Below, piece by piece: positions 16,374-24,757 of a DNA stretch of 54,994 bases (positions are counted from its first letter, which is position 1; the number at the start of each line of letters is the position of its first letter). This DNA comes from Curtobacterium pusillum (GTDB lineage: Bacteria > Actinomycetota > Actinomycetes > Actinomycetales > Microbacteriaceae), in assembly GCF_013359865.1 (NCBI RefSeq), contig NZ_JABMCE010000045.1:1-54994 (forward strand). The letters run 5' to 3'. The notes below the pieces were generated by a model that made no database searches, had not been told where the DNA came from, and saw nothing but the letters and a program-made list of their open reading frames with translations. Both the position numbers and the translations under genes were made by a program.

Positions 16374-17267
16374 GTGACCGAGACCCTGCCAACGCCCGAG
16401 GTGTACGACTTCGCGCGCCCGTCGACGCTCGCCCGCGAGCACGCCCGGGTCCTCGAACTCGCCTTCGAGACCTTCGCGCGCCAGTGGGGCACCCAGCTCA
16501 CGGCGAAGGTCCGTGCCGTGAGCCAGGTCACGTGCGAGCAGGTGCAGATGACGACGTACGACGAGTACGCCGCGTCGCTGCCGGCGCTCACCGGCATGGT
16601 GCTGCTCCCGATCGCGGAGGTCCTGCCGAAGGGCGTGCTGCAGGTGCCGCTCGACGCCGCGTTGACCTGGGTCTCGCACGCGCTCGGCGCTTCGAAGCCG
16701 CTGCCCGCACCCGACCGCACGTTCACCCCGATCGAGCAGGCCCTCGTGCGCAAGATCGTCGAGGACGCCCTCGACGACCTCCGCTACTCGTTCGGCGGCC
16801 TCCTCGCGCACGACGTCACCGTGGGCGGGTTCCAGTTCAACTCGCAGTTCGCGCAGGCCGCCCAGAAGGGTGACCTCATGATCGTCGCCTCGTTCACGAT
16901 CCGCGTGGGGGACCGGGTCGCACCGGGCACCCTCGCGCTGCCCGCCGAGGCCGTCCTGCCCCAGCTCGGCGAGGCCGCCGCGCACGTCAGCCCGGCCGAC
17001 GCACGCGCCCTCGTCGACGCGCAGCTCGCGGGCGTCCCGGTCGGCGTCAGCCTGCGCTTCGCGCCCGCGACGGTCCTGCCGTCGCAGGTCCTCCGGCTCG
17101 CCGTCGGCGACGTCCTCCCGCTGCCGCACCCGCAGCACCGCCCCCTCACCATCGCGGTCGACGGGGAGCCCGTCGGCACCGCCGCCGTCGGCGCGAACGG
17201 CTCGCGCCTCGCCGGCATCGTCGTCACCACCACAACCGCCGCAACGAGCACGGAGCAGCACGCATGA
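16374..17267 (+). CDS. fliM: Flagellar motor switch protein FliM without the CheY-binding N-terminal peptide
   Basis: A 297-residue protein. The family block 'YDFARPSTLAREHARVLELA' starts at residue 11; 'YDEYAASLP' and 'FTPIEQALVRKIVEDAL' belong to the CheC-like middle domain. The C-terminal SpoA-like domain follows (~210-280). The usual N-terminal 'LSQ-EIDALL' peptide that binds phosphorylated CheY is absent. It cannot be recovered by an earlier start, because an in-frame TGA lies at 16338. The stop overlaps fliN by four bases (ATGA). Confidence 0.92.
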   Translation: MTETLPTPEVYDFARPSTLAREHARVLELAFETFARQWGTQLTAKVRAVSQVTCEQVQMTTYDEYAASLPALTGMVLLPIAEVLPKGVLQVPLDAALTWVSHALGASKPLPAPDRTFTPIEQALVRKIVEDALDDLRYSFGGLLAHDVTVGGFQFNSQFAQAAQKGDLMIVASFTIRVGDRVAPGTLALPAEAVLPQLGEAAAHVSPADARALVDAQLAGVPVGVSLRFAPATVLPSQVLRLAVGDVLPLPHPQHRPLTIAVDGEPVGTAAVGANGSRLAGIVVTTTTAATSTEQHA

Positions 17268-17974
17268 CCGTCACCACCACCCTCCACACGCAGGCGGCCG
17301 AGGCACTCGTCGCGCAGCTCCCGACGGCGATCCCGCTGGCAGCGGTGGCCCAGCCCGGAGGCGCGACCCCCGTCGCCCTCGAAGCGGCCGGTGACGCCGT
17401 GGTCGCGTCGTTCGTCGGCGGCCTGTCGGCCGATCTGGTGCTCGTGCTCACCGACCTCGAGGCCGTCACGGCCGCGGGTGGCACCGATCACGGGATCGTC
17501 GACGTCACCGACGTCCTGCGTCCGTCCCTCGAGGCGGCCGCGACCGTCCTCGGCGTCGGCGTCCTCGGGGATGCCCGGCGCGAGTCGGCCTCGGCGCTCC
17601 TGGCCGACCCGGATGCGGTGGTGTTCGAGCTCACCGCCGGCGGTGTCCCCGGCGGCTGGTTCGCCCTGCGCGTCCGAGAGAACGGCACCGTGTCCGCATC
17701 GGCAGCGCCCGCGACGAGGGCGCCCGCCGGGAACCTCGGCCGGATCAACAACGTCGAGATGACCCTCACGGTCGAGATCGGGCGCACCCGGATGTCCGTC
17801 CGCGACGTCCTCGGCATGGAGCCCGGCGCCGTCGTCGAACTCGACCGCAGCGCCGGCGCCCCCGCGGACGTCCTGCTCAACGGGCGGCTCATCGCGCACG
17901 GCGAGGTCGTCGTCGTGGACCAGGACTACGCCGTCCGCATCACGAAGATCCTCGACGTCGCCGAGAGCGTCTGA
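17264..17974 (+). CDS. fliN: Flagellar motor switch protein FliN (FliY-like, with extra N-terminal domain)
   Basis: A 236-residue protein. The C-terminal ~80 residues ('LGRINNVEMTLTVEIGRTRM', 'LGMEPGAVVELDR', 'NGRLIAHGEVVVVD') are the FliN SpoA domain that builds the C-ring. The first ~145 residues resemble the CheC-like part of FliY but lack an EIDALL-type peptide. E. coli FliN is 137 residues. ATG 17264 overlaps the fliM stop. Confidence 0.92.
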   Translation: MTVTTTLHTQAAEALVAQLPTAIPLAAVAQPGGATPVALEAAGDAVVASFVGGLSADLVLVLTDLEAVTAAGGTDHGIVDVTDVLRPSLEAAATVLGVGVLGDARRESASALLADPDAVVFELTAGGVPGGWFALRVRENGTVSASAAPATRAPAGNLGRINNVEMTLTVEIGRTRMSVRDVLGMEPGAVVELDRSAGAPADVLLNGRLIAHGEVVVVDQDYAVRITKILDVAESV

Positions 17975-17985
17975 GTCCCGCGACC

Positions 17986-18519
17986 GTGGACACGCTCGTC
18001 ATCACCCTCCGCGTCGCGCTCTCGCTCGGCGTCGTGCTCGCCCTCATGTGGGTGCTGCACCGACGCATGGCGAAGAGCGGCCTCGGCGGCGGCAAGGCCA
18101 AGGGTCGCCGCTCGGCGACGGTCGACGTCGTCGCGCGCCAGGGCATCGGCGGCAAGGCGAGCGTCGTCGTCGTGGACGTCGAGGGGGAGCGCCTCGTGCT
18201 GGGCGTGTCCGAACACGGCGTGAACCTGCTCACCAGCGGGCAGGCACCCACGCCCGAACTGACCATCGTGACCGCACCCGTCCAGTTGCCCGTGCGACCG
18301 ACCCCGTCGGCCGACGCGTTCCGTCAGGAACTGGAGCAGCAGACCGGAGCCGAGCCGTCCCTCCCGTCCGACGCGGCGGAGGCGCTGCCCATGCGCCCCC
18401 GCAACCGCCGAACGCAGCGCGCCACGCTGCCGTCGGCGCAGCAGCTGCAGGGGTCGATCCTGTCCGCCGACACCTGGCGGCAGGCCGCCGCCGCGCTCCG
18501 GAACCGGCGGGTCGGGTGA
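17986..18519 (+). CDS. fliO: Flagellar biosynthesis protein FliO
   Basis: A 177-residue protein with one N-terminal membrane helix (~5-23), then a short cytoplasmic domain ('VDVVARQGIGGKASVVVVDVEGERLVLGVSEHGVNLL') that matches FliO, and a polar tail. FliO assists assembly of the FliP ring of the export gate. It starts at GTG 17986, eleven bases after fliN, and overlaps fliP by four bases, the usual fliO-fliP order. Confidence 0.88.
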   Translation: MDTLVITLRVALSLGVVLALMWVLHRRMAKSGLGGGKAKGRRSATVDVVARQGIGGKASVVVVDVEGERLVLGVSEHGVNLLTSGQAPTPELTIVTAPVQLPVRPTPSADAFRQELEQQTGAEPSLPSDAAEALPMRPRNRRTQRATLPSAQQLQGSILSADTWRQAAAALRNRRVG

Positions 18520-19337
18520 CCGCGGCGCGCGCCGGACGCCTCACCGCCCTCGTCGTCCTCGGCCTGGCGATGGTCGCCGGCTTCCTCATGCTCACCGCCA
18601 CGGGCGCGCACGCGGCCGGCGTCGTCGAGCCGACCGCGCCCACCACGCCGACCGCGCCCTCGACGGGCGACTTCAGCGTCAGCGTGAACGGGCCGGACGG
18701 CACGCCGTCCTCGGCGGTCGTGACGCTCATCGGCATCACGCTGCTCAGCGTCGCACCGGCACTCATGCTCATGATGACGTCGTTCACGAAGATCTTCGTG
18801 GTCCTCGCGATGACGCGGAACGCCCTCGCGCTGCAGTCGATCCCGCCGAACCAGGTGCTCGCCGGTCTCGCGCTGTTCCTGTCGCTCTTCGTGATGGCGC
18901 CGGTCCTCGGGCACATCAACGACGACGCCCTCCAGCCGTACCTGGCCGGGCACCTCGACTTCAACCAGGCCGTCGACATCGGCACGAAGCCGCTCCGGAC
19001 GTTCATGCTGCACCAGACGCGCGAGGAGGACGTCGCGCTCATCACCCGTGCCGCCGGTCAGGACAACCCGAAGTCGATGGCCGACGTGCCGATGACGACG
19101 GTGATCCCGGCGTTCGTGATCTCCGAGCTGCGGAGCGCGTTCATCATCGGGTTCGTCATCTTCATCCCGTTCCTGGTCATCGACCTCGTCGTCTCGGCGG
19201 CGCTCATGTCGATGGGCATGATGATGCTCCCGCCGGTGATGATCTCGCTGCCCTTCAAGATCCTGCTGTTCGTCCTCGTCGACGGGTGGGGGCTCATCAT
19301 CAAGTCGTTGATCGAGTCGTATCAAGGGATGAGTTGA
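18516..19337 (+). CDS. fliP: Flagellar export-gate protein FliP
   Basis: A 273-residue protein with a cleavable signal peptide (~1-33). 'LLSVAPALMLMMTSFTKIFVVLAMTRNALA' region, 'PPNQVLAGLALFLSLFVMAP', 'PAFVISELRSAFIIGF' and 'MMLPPVMISLPFKILLFVLVDGW' are FliP blocks. FliP forms the core ring of the type III export gate with FliQ and FliR. GTG 18516 overlaps the fliO stop by four bases. The frame is open upstream, but only this start gives the signal peptide at the N-terminus. Confidence 0.94.
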   Translation: MTAARAGRLTALVVLGLAMVAGFLMLTATGAHAAGVVEPTAPTTPTAPSTGDFSVSVNGPDGTPSSAVVTLIGITLLSVAPALMLMMTSFTKIFVVLAMTRNALALQSIPPNQVLAGLALFLSLFVMAPVLGHINDDALQPYLAGHLDFNQAVDIGTKPLRTFMLHQTREEDVALITRAAGQDNPKSMADVPMTTVIPAFVISELRSAFIIGFVIFIPFLVIDLVVSAALMSMGMMMLPPVMISLPFKILLFVLVDGWGLIIKSLIESYQGMS

Positions 19338-19609
19338 TGGACCAGCAAGCCGTCATCGACCTGACGCTGCAGGCGCTCCTGGTGTCGGCGAAGCTCGCCG
19401 CGCCCGTCCTGGTGACGTCGCTCGTCGTGGGCTTCGCGATCTCGCTCTTCCAGTCCGTCACGCAGATCCAGGAGGTCACGCTCTCCTTCGTGCCGAAGGC
19501 CGTCGCCGTGGCGATCGCCCTCGTCGTCTGCGGCAACTGGATGATCTCCGAGATGGTGGCGTTCACCCACGTCGCGTTCGACATGATCCCGAAGCTCCTC
19601 GGGACGTAG
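19337..19609 (+). CDS. fliQ: Flagellar export-gate protein FliQ
   Basis: A 90-residue protein with two membrane helices. 'APVLVTSLVVGFAISLFQSV' and 'TQIQEVTLSFVPKAVAV' are the FliQ signature. ATG 19337 overlaps the last base of the fliP stop (TGATG), giving the normal family length; an upstream in-frame start at 19286 would lie inside fliP. Confidence 0.95.
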   Translation: MDQQAVIDLTLQALLVSAKLAAPVLVTSLVVGFAISLFQSVTQIQEVTLSFVPKAVAVAIALVVCGNWMISEMVAFTHVAFDMIPKLLGT

Positions 19610-19612
19610 CCG

Positions 19613-20371
19613 GTGGAACTCGTCATCAACGGGGACCGCCTCGAGGCGACCATGCTCGCGGGCGTCCGGCTCGTGGCGTTCTTCGTCATCGCGCCGCCGT
19701 TCTCGTACCGGGCGTTCCCGGCGACCGTGAAGGTCATCCTCGGCATCGGACTCGCGATCGGCGTCGCCCCTCGCGTCGCCCAGGGCTACGAGTCGCTCGA
19801 CACCGGCCCCTTCCTGCTCGCCCTCCTCACCCAGCTCGTCGTCGGGCTCGCCCTCGGGTTCCTCGTGTTCCTGGTCTTCGCGGCCGTGCAGTCCGCCGGT
19901 GCCCTCATCGACCTGTTCGGCGGCTTCACGCTGGCGCAGGCGTTCGATCCGCAGTCCCAGGTGAACGGCGCACAGTTCACCCGGCTGTTCCAGATGGCGG
20001 CGCTCGCGCTCCTGTTCGCCTCCGGCGGCTACCAGCTCATCGTCGCCGGCCTCGTCCGGTCGTTCGACGCGGTGCCGCTCACCGGCACGTTCGAGCTCGG
20101 CGGACTGGCGTCGCTCCTGGTCACCGCGCTCACGCAGATGTTCCTCTCGTCGCTGCAGATCGCCGGTCCGCTCGTCGCCGTGCTGTTCCTCGCCGACGTG
20201 GGCCTCGGTCTCCTCACCCGTGTGGCACCGGCGCTCAACGCGTTCCAGATGGGCTTCCCGATCAAGATCGGGCTGACCGTCGTCTTCGCCGGTGCGCTCT
20301 TCATGGCGCTGCCGTCCGTCGTGTCGTCCCTCACCGGCGACGCGGTGAACGCGATCACGGGACGGGGGTGA
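19613..20371 (+). CDS. fliR: Flagellar export-gate protein FliR
   Basis: A 252-residue protein with about six membrane helices. 'APPFSYRAFPATVKVILGIG', 'GALIDLFGGFTLAQAFDPQS' and 'ADVGLGLLTRVAPALNAFQM' are typical of FliR. It starts with GTG 19613, three bases after fliQ, and its stop overlaps the flhB GTG by four bases. Confidence 0.94.
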   Translation: MELVINGDRLEATMLAGVRLVAFFVIAPPFSYRAFPATVKVILGIGLAIGVAPRVAQGYESLDTGPFLLALLTQLVVGLALGFLVFLVFAAVQSAGALIDLFGGFTLAQAFDPQSQVNGAQFTRLFQMAALALLFASGGYQLIVAGLVRSFDAVPLTGTFELGGLASLLVTALTQMFLSSLQIAGPLVAVLFLADVGLGLLTRVAPALNAFQMGFPIKIGLTVVFAGALFMALPSVVSSLTGDAVNAITGRG

Positions 20372-21576
20372 CCGGTATGTCCGACAGCGGAGCGCGGTCC
20401 GAGCAGGCGACCCAGAAGCGGATGCGCGAGGTCCACCAGAAGGGCCAGATCGGCCGGTCGCAGGACCTCGGCGCGTGGATCGGCATCGGGGCGGCCGCGC
20501 TCATGATGCCGGCGGCGATCGGGAACGCCGCCGCGGCCGGGTCGGACCAGCTGCGCGCGGTGCAGCGGGTCATCGCCGACCCCTCGATCGGGACCATGAA
20601 CGCAGTCTTCCACGACGCCCTCGGCTCGATCGCCGGCACGCTCGGTCCGATGCTCGGGGTGGTCCTGGTCGCCGTGGTCGCCGCCGCGGTGGCGCAGGGC
20701 GGGGTGCACTTCCGGAGGATGACGCCGCAGCCGGACCACTTCGACCCGATCGCCGGCCTCAAGCGCGTGTTCGGCACGCAGGCCATGTGGAACGGCCTCA
20801 AGGCGCTGCTGAAGACCGCCGTCGTCGGACTCGTGCTCTGGTTCGCGGTGCAGGCGCTCGTCCCGGTCCTCATGACGAGCGGCTCGCTGCCACTCTCCGC
20901 CGTGCTCGACGCCGCGGCCGGTGGCGCGGGAACGCTGCTGCGCGCCGCGATCGCCGCCGGGCTCGTCCTCGCCGGGCTCGACGTGTTCGTGGTGATCCGC
21001 CGGAACCGCAAGCGCACGATGATGACCAAGCGCGAGGTTAAGGACGAGAACAAGCACAGCGAGGGCGACCCGCTCGTGAAGTCCCAGCGGCGCTCCCGGC
21101 AGCTCGCGATGAGCCGGAACCGGATGGTGCAGGCCATCGGCACCGCGGACGTCGTGATGACGAACCCGACGCACTACGCCGTCGCGCTCAAGTACGAGCC
21201 GGGTAAGTCCGCACCACGCGTGGTGGCGAAGGGCGCGGGTCCCGTCGCTTCCGTCATCAGGGACAGGGCGCTCGAAGCCCGTGTCCCGATCGTGCAGGAC
21301 GTCCCGCTCACCCGGGCGCTGCACGCCGCGTGCGAGCTCGGGCAGGAGGTCCCCGTCGACCTCTACACGCCCGTCGCCCGCGTCCTGTCCTTCGTCATGG
21401 CGCTCAAGGCGCGGGGAGCCGCGGCAGGCACGCACGCACCGCCGCGGCCGACCACGCCCGACGAGGTCGCCACGGTCATCGACCCGGCCACGCTCACCGG
21501 AGACCTCCGGCCGCGCAAGCTCCGCCGGCCCCGCACATCAGCACCAGAACCGACCAACCAGGGAGTCCCCGCATGA
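20368..21576 (+). CDS. flhB: Flagellar export switch protein FlhB
   Basis: A 402-residue protein with four membrane helices (~30-215) and a cytoplasmic C-domain. 'RMREVHQKGQIGRSQDLGAW' is the N-terminal family block. The autocleavage motif Asn266-Pro-Thr-His ('MTNPTHYAVALKY') is intact, so the protein can switch from hook to filament export together with FliK. The tail after ~350 is Pro/Ala-rich. GTG 20368 overlaps fliR; ATG 20377 is an alternative start. It overlaps flhA by four bases. Confidence 0.95.
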   Translation: MTGMSDSGARSEQATQKRMREVHQKGQIGRSQDLGAWIGIGAAALMMPAAIGNAAAAGSDQLRAVQRVIADPSIGTMNAVFHDALGSIAGTLGPMLGVVLVAVVAAAVAQGGVHFRRMTPQPDHFDPIAGLKRVFGTQAMWNGLKALLKTAVVGLVLWFAVQALVPVLMTSGSLPLSAVLDAAAGGAGTLLRAAIAAGLVLAGLDVFVVIRRNRKRTMMTKREVKDENKHSEGDPLVKSQRRSRQLAMSRNRMVQAIGTADVVMTNPTHYAVALKYEPGKSAPRVVAKGAGPVASVIRDRALEARVPIVQDVPLTRALHAACELGQEVPVDLYTPVARVLSFVMALKARGAAAGTHAPPRPTTPDEVATVIDPATLTGDLRPRKLRRPRTSAPEPTNQGVPA

Positions 21577-23627
21577 ACCGCAAGGACCTGCCGAAGCTCG
21601 CCGTCCCGGTCTTCATCGTCGGGATCATCCTGCTGCTGATCCTGCCGGTGCCGTCGTTCCTGCTCGACTTCCTGATCATCTGCAACATCCTGCTGGCGCT
21701 GGTGATCCTCCTCACGACGCTGTTCGTGAAGAAGCCGCTCGACTTCTCGGTGTTCCCCTCGCTGCTGCTCGTCGCGACGCTGTTCCGGCTCGGCCTCAAC
21801 GTCGCGTCGACCCGGCTCGTGCTCGGCGAGGGCTTCGCCGGTGACGTCATCCAGGCGTTCGGCCACGTCGCCGTCTCCGGTTCGATCATCATCGGCGCGG
21901 TGATCTTCCTCATCCTCGTCGTGATCCAGTTCGTCGTCGTGACGAAGGGCGCCGAGCGCGTCGCCGAGGTCGGGGCCCGGTTCACCCTCGACGCGATGCC
22001 CGGCAAGCAGATGGCGATCGACGCGGACCTCAACGCCGGACTCATCACGGACGCCCAGGCGAAGGAACGGCGTGCGGCGGTCTCCGCCGAGGCCGACTTC
22101 TACGGCGCGATGGACGGCGCGTCGAAGTTCGTCAAGGGCGACGCCATCGCCGGCATCCTCATCATCGTCATCAACCTGATCGGCGGCATCGCGATCGGCA
22201 TGCTGCAGAACGGGCTGTCCGTGACCGACGCCCTGTCGAAGTACGGCATCCTGACGATCGGCGACGGTCTCGTCACGCAGATCCCGGCGCTCCTCATGGC
22301 AGTCTCGACGGGCATGATCGTCACCCGCTCCGGCGCGGAGACGGAGATCGGATCGTCCGCCACCACGCAGCTCACCCAGTCGCGGAACGCCCTCGCGATC
22401 GCGGGCGTCGCGGCGATCGCCATGGGGTTCATCCCCGGCATGCCGATCATCCCCTTCCTGCTCATCGGGGCGACGCTGCTGATCGTCAGCTGGCGGCTCG
22501 GTCAGCAGAGCAAGCGCGCCGAGCAGGATGCCGCCCGCCAGGAGGCCCTCCAGGCCGCCGCCCCGTCCGCCGACACCCCCGAGGACCTCATCGAGCAGAT
22601 GCGCGTGCACGCCCTCGAGATCCTGCTCGCCCCGGACCTCGTCGACATGGTGTCCGGCGCCTCCGACGACCTACTCGGCCGTGTCCGCGCGCTCCGCCGC
22701 AAGATCGCGATCGACATGGGGATCGTCGTGCCGCCGGTCCGCACGCGGGACAGCATCGAACTCCCGCCCTCGACGTACGCGATCCGGATCGCCGGTGTCG
22801 AGGCGGGTCGGGGCACCGCCCCCTCCCGCAGCGTCCTCGCGCTCGGCGACCACCTCGAGGGGCTGCCGGGGGAGACGACCGTCGAGCCGGTGTTCGGTCT
22901 CGCCGGCAAGTGGGTCCCCGCCGAGCTCCGGCACGCCGCCGAGATGACCGGAGCCACCGTGATCGACCGCGTGTCGGTGCTCGTCACCCACCTGCAGGCC
23001 ATCATCGGCGACAACGCGGCGCGGCTCCTCACCCGCGAGGACGTCAAGGTCCTCACCGAGGGCGTCAAGCAGGTCAACCCGGCCGCCGTCGAGGAGCTCG
23101 TGCCCGGGATGCTCTCCCTCGCCGAACTCCAGCGCGTCCTGCAGGGCCTGCTCGCCGAACGGGTGCCGATCAACGACCTCGGCCGGATCTGCGAGGCGCT
23201 GACCCTCCGCGCGAAGGTGTCCACCGACCCCGAGGGACTCGTGGAGGCCGCCCGAGCGTCGCTCGGCCCAGCGCTGCCCGCCCGCTACCTCGACGCCGGC
23301 ACCCTCCGGGTCATCATGATCGACCCGCTGCTCGAACAGTCGATGCTCGAGGGGCTGCGGCCCTCCGAACAGGGCACCCAGATCGTGCTCGACGCGCACC
23401 GCATCGAGCAGGTCCTCGGATCCCTCCGCGACGCCGTCCGCTCCGTCGAGGACCAGGGGATCTCCGCCGTCCTCGTCTGCGCCCCGCAACTCCGACCGGC
23501 CGTGCACCGCATGGTGTCCGCACAGTCGAACGGCCTGCCCGTGCTCTCCTACCAGGAGGCCACCGCCGCGGGCTCCACCATCGAGACCGTGGGAGTGGTC
23601 CGTGCCGCCGACCCGATTGCAGCGTAA
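21573..23627 (+). CDS. flhA: Flagellar export protein FlhA
   Basis: A 684-residue protein. Eight membrane helices lie in the first ~320 residues, with the FHIPEP-type block 'LFRLGLNVASTRLVL' and 'TKGAERVAEVGARFTLDAMPG' between them. The C-terminal domain (~345-684) receives export chaperones. This is the expected length for FlhA. ATG 21573 overlaps the flhB stop (ATGA). The last 26 bases overlap the following flhF-like gene in another frame. Confidence 0.96.
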   Translation: MNRKDLPKLAVPVFIVGIILLLILPVPSFLLDFLIICNILLALVILLTTLFVKKPLDFSVFPSLLLVATLFRLGLNVASTRLVLGEGFAGDVIQAFGHVAVSGSIIIGAVIFLILVVIQFVVVTKGAERVAEVGARFTLDAMPGKQMAIDADLNAGLITDAQAKERRAAVSAEADFYGAMDGASKFVKGDAIAGILIIVINLIGGIAIGMLQNGLSVTDALSKYGILTIGDGLVTQIPALLMAVSTGMIVTRSGAETEIGSSATTQLTQSRNALAIAGVAAIAMGFIPGMPIIPFLLIGATLLIVSWRLGQQSKRAEQDAARQEALQAAAPSADTPEDLIEQMRVHALEILLAPDLVDMVSGASDDLLGRVRALRRKIAIDMGIVVPPVRTRDSIELPPSTYAIRIAGVEAGRGTAPSRSVLALGDHLEGLPGETTVEPVFGLAGKWVPAELRHAAEMTGATVIDRVSVLVTHLQAIIGDNAARLLTREDVKVLTEGVKQVNPAAVEELVPGMLSLAELQRVLQGLLAERVPINDLGRICEALTLRAKVSTDPEGLVEAARASLGPALPARYLDAGTLRVIMIDPLLEQSMLEGLRPSEQGTQIVLDAHRIEQVLGSLRDAVRSVEDQGISAVLVCAPQLRPAVHRMVSAQSNGLPVLSYQEATAAGSTIETVGVVRAADPIAA

Positions 23628-24474
23628 CGGCGCCACGCTCGACGACGTCCGGGCCGCCGTCCGCGCCGAGTTCGGCGCCGGTGCCCGGATCGTCGCCGCC
23701 GAACGCGTCACCACGCCCGGCATCGGCGGGCTGTTCCGGAAGGCGCACGTCGAAGCCACCGTCGAGGTGCCGTCGCCCGACGAGGTCCCGACCGCCCGCG
23801 TGGCCATCGCGGACGGCGCGGACAAGCGCGTCGGGATCGCGGCGCTCCTGGCCGACGCCGAGGAGGCCGAAGCGCGCATCGCCGGCGGCGACGGCACCGC
23901 GTCCACGCGGGCCGACGCGTTCGCGTCGGTGCTCGACGGGTTCGTGGCGGACGGGATCACGACCGGCGCCCCGCGCCCGACGTCCGCACCGCCGGACGCG
24001 GGGTCGACCGAGCAGGGCGGGTCGCGCCTCCAGGCCGCCGCTCCTCGGACTGGAGGCGCGGCTCGGCCCGTTCCCCCGGCCGTGCGTTCTGCGGACGGCG
24101 ACCTGGTGCTGCTCGTCGGCCGGCCGAACGACGTGGACGCCGTCGCCGGGATCTTCGCAGCCCGGTACGCGCTGCGCCCCACCGACGCCGCGGACCGGCG
24201 GAGCGGCATCCTCGCGCGGGCCGAGGGCGTGCGCGACCGGCACGCCCTGCTCGGCGTCGCCGCGTGGGACGACGTCGCCACCGTCCACGGCCTGGCACCC
24301 GACCAGCTGTGGGTCGTCGTGGACGTCGGCCGGAAGCCCGCCGACTCGGAGGCGATGCTCGCCGCGGTGGCAGGCCGAGCGAGCGTGGCCGGCGTCGTGG
24401 CGATCGGCGCGGGGGAGACCGCCACGCCGGAGTCGGTGCACCTGCTGGGGGTGCCCGTCCTGTCGCTAGGCTGA
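23602..24474 (+). CDS. FlhF-like protein lacking the GTPase P-loop
   Basis: A 290-residue protein in the place of flhF. Residues ~10-55 ('LDDVRAAVRAEFGAGARIVAAERVT', 'GIGGLFRKAHVEATVEV') resemble the FlhF N-terminal B domain. The region from ~165 ('DGDLVLLVGRPNDVDAVAG') aligns with the start of a SRP-type GTPase but has no GxxxxGKT P-loop. 'LWVVVDVGRKPADSEAML' may match a later GTPase strand. It is ~290 residues against ~370-430 for true FlhF. I infer a degenerate or re-purposed FlhF, not an active GTPase. A CGCGCCTCCAG inverted repeat lies inside it (24023-24060). Confidence 0.65.
   Translation: MPPTRLQRNGATLDDVRAAVRAEFGAGARIVAAERVTTPGIGGLFRKAHVEATVEVPSPDEVPTARVAIADGADKRVGIAALLADAEEAEARIAGGDGTASTRADAFASVLDGFVADGITTGAPRPTSAPPDAGSTEQGGSRLQAAAPRTGGAARPVPPAVRSADGDLVLLVGRPNDVDAVAGIFAARYALRPTDAADRRSGILARAEGVRDRHALLGVAAWDDVATVHGLAPDQLWVVVDVGRKPADSEAMLAAVAGRASVAGVVAIGAGETATPESVHLLGVPVLSLG
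24023..24060. repeat. Copy of the GGAGGCGCG palindromic repeat inside the flhF-like coding sequence
   Basis: CGCGCCTCCAG (24023-24033) and its exact complement CTGGAGGCGCG (24050-24060) are separated by 16 bases. The arms match the intergenic hairpins at 43814-43845 and 53586-53631, but in the opposite orientation. It lies in the low-complexity linker of the protein. Confidence 0.6.
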
Positions 24475-24478
24475 TCGG

Positions 24479-24745
24479 GTGCTGGTACTCACGCGGAAGG
24501 TCGGCGAGCGGATCCTCGTCGGTGACGACATCGTCATCACGGTGCTCGACAGCCGCGGGGACGGCGTGCGGATCGGCATCGATGCTCCCCGCGGGGTGAA
24601 GATCCAGCGCGAAGAGGTGGTGCGGGCCGTGACCGAGGCGAACGCCGAGGCCGCTGCTGCCGCTGCCGGATCGGGCGACGACGCCGAGGCGCGGTTGCGT
24701 CGGGCGCTCGGAGACCTCCCGGCCCGCGAGACGCCCGACGCCTGA
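24479..24745 (+). CDS. csrA: Carbon storage regulator CsrA with C-terminal extension
   Basis: An 88-residue protein. 'MLVLTRKVGERILVGDDIVI' and 'RIGIDAPRGVKIQREEV' are the complete CsrA core (residues 1-50), an RNA-binding dimer that recognises GGA in hairpin loops. CsrA is normally 60-75 residues; here an Ala-rich tail of ~30 residues follows. In gram-positive flagellates CsrA represses flagellin translation and is antagonised by FliW, which fits its place at the end of the operon. GTG 24479 begins four bases after the flhF-like stop. The convergent acyl-CoA oxidase stop is 12 bases downstream. Confidence 0.95.
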   Translation: MLVLTRKVGERILVGDDIVITVLDSRGDGVRIGIDAPRGVKIQREEVVRAVTEANAEAAAAAAGSGDDAEARLRRALGDLPARETPDA

Positions 24746-24757
24746 CGCTCGTCGCCG

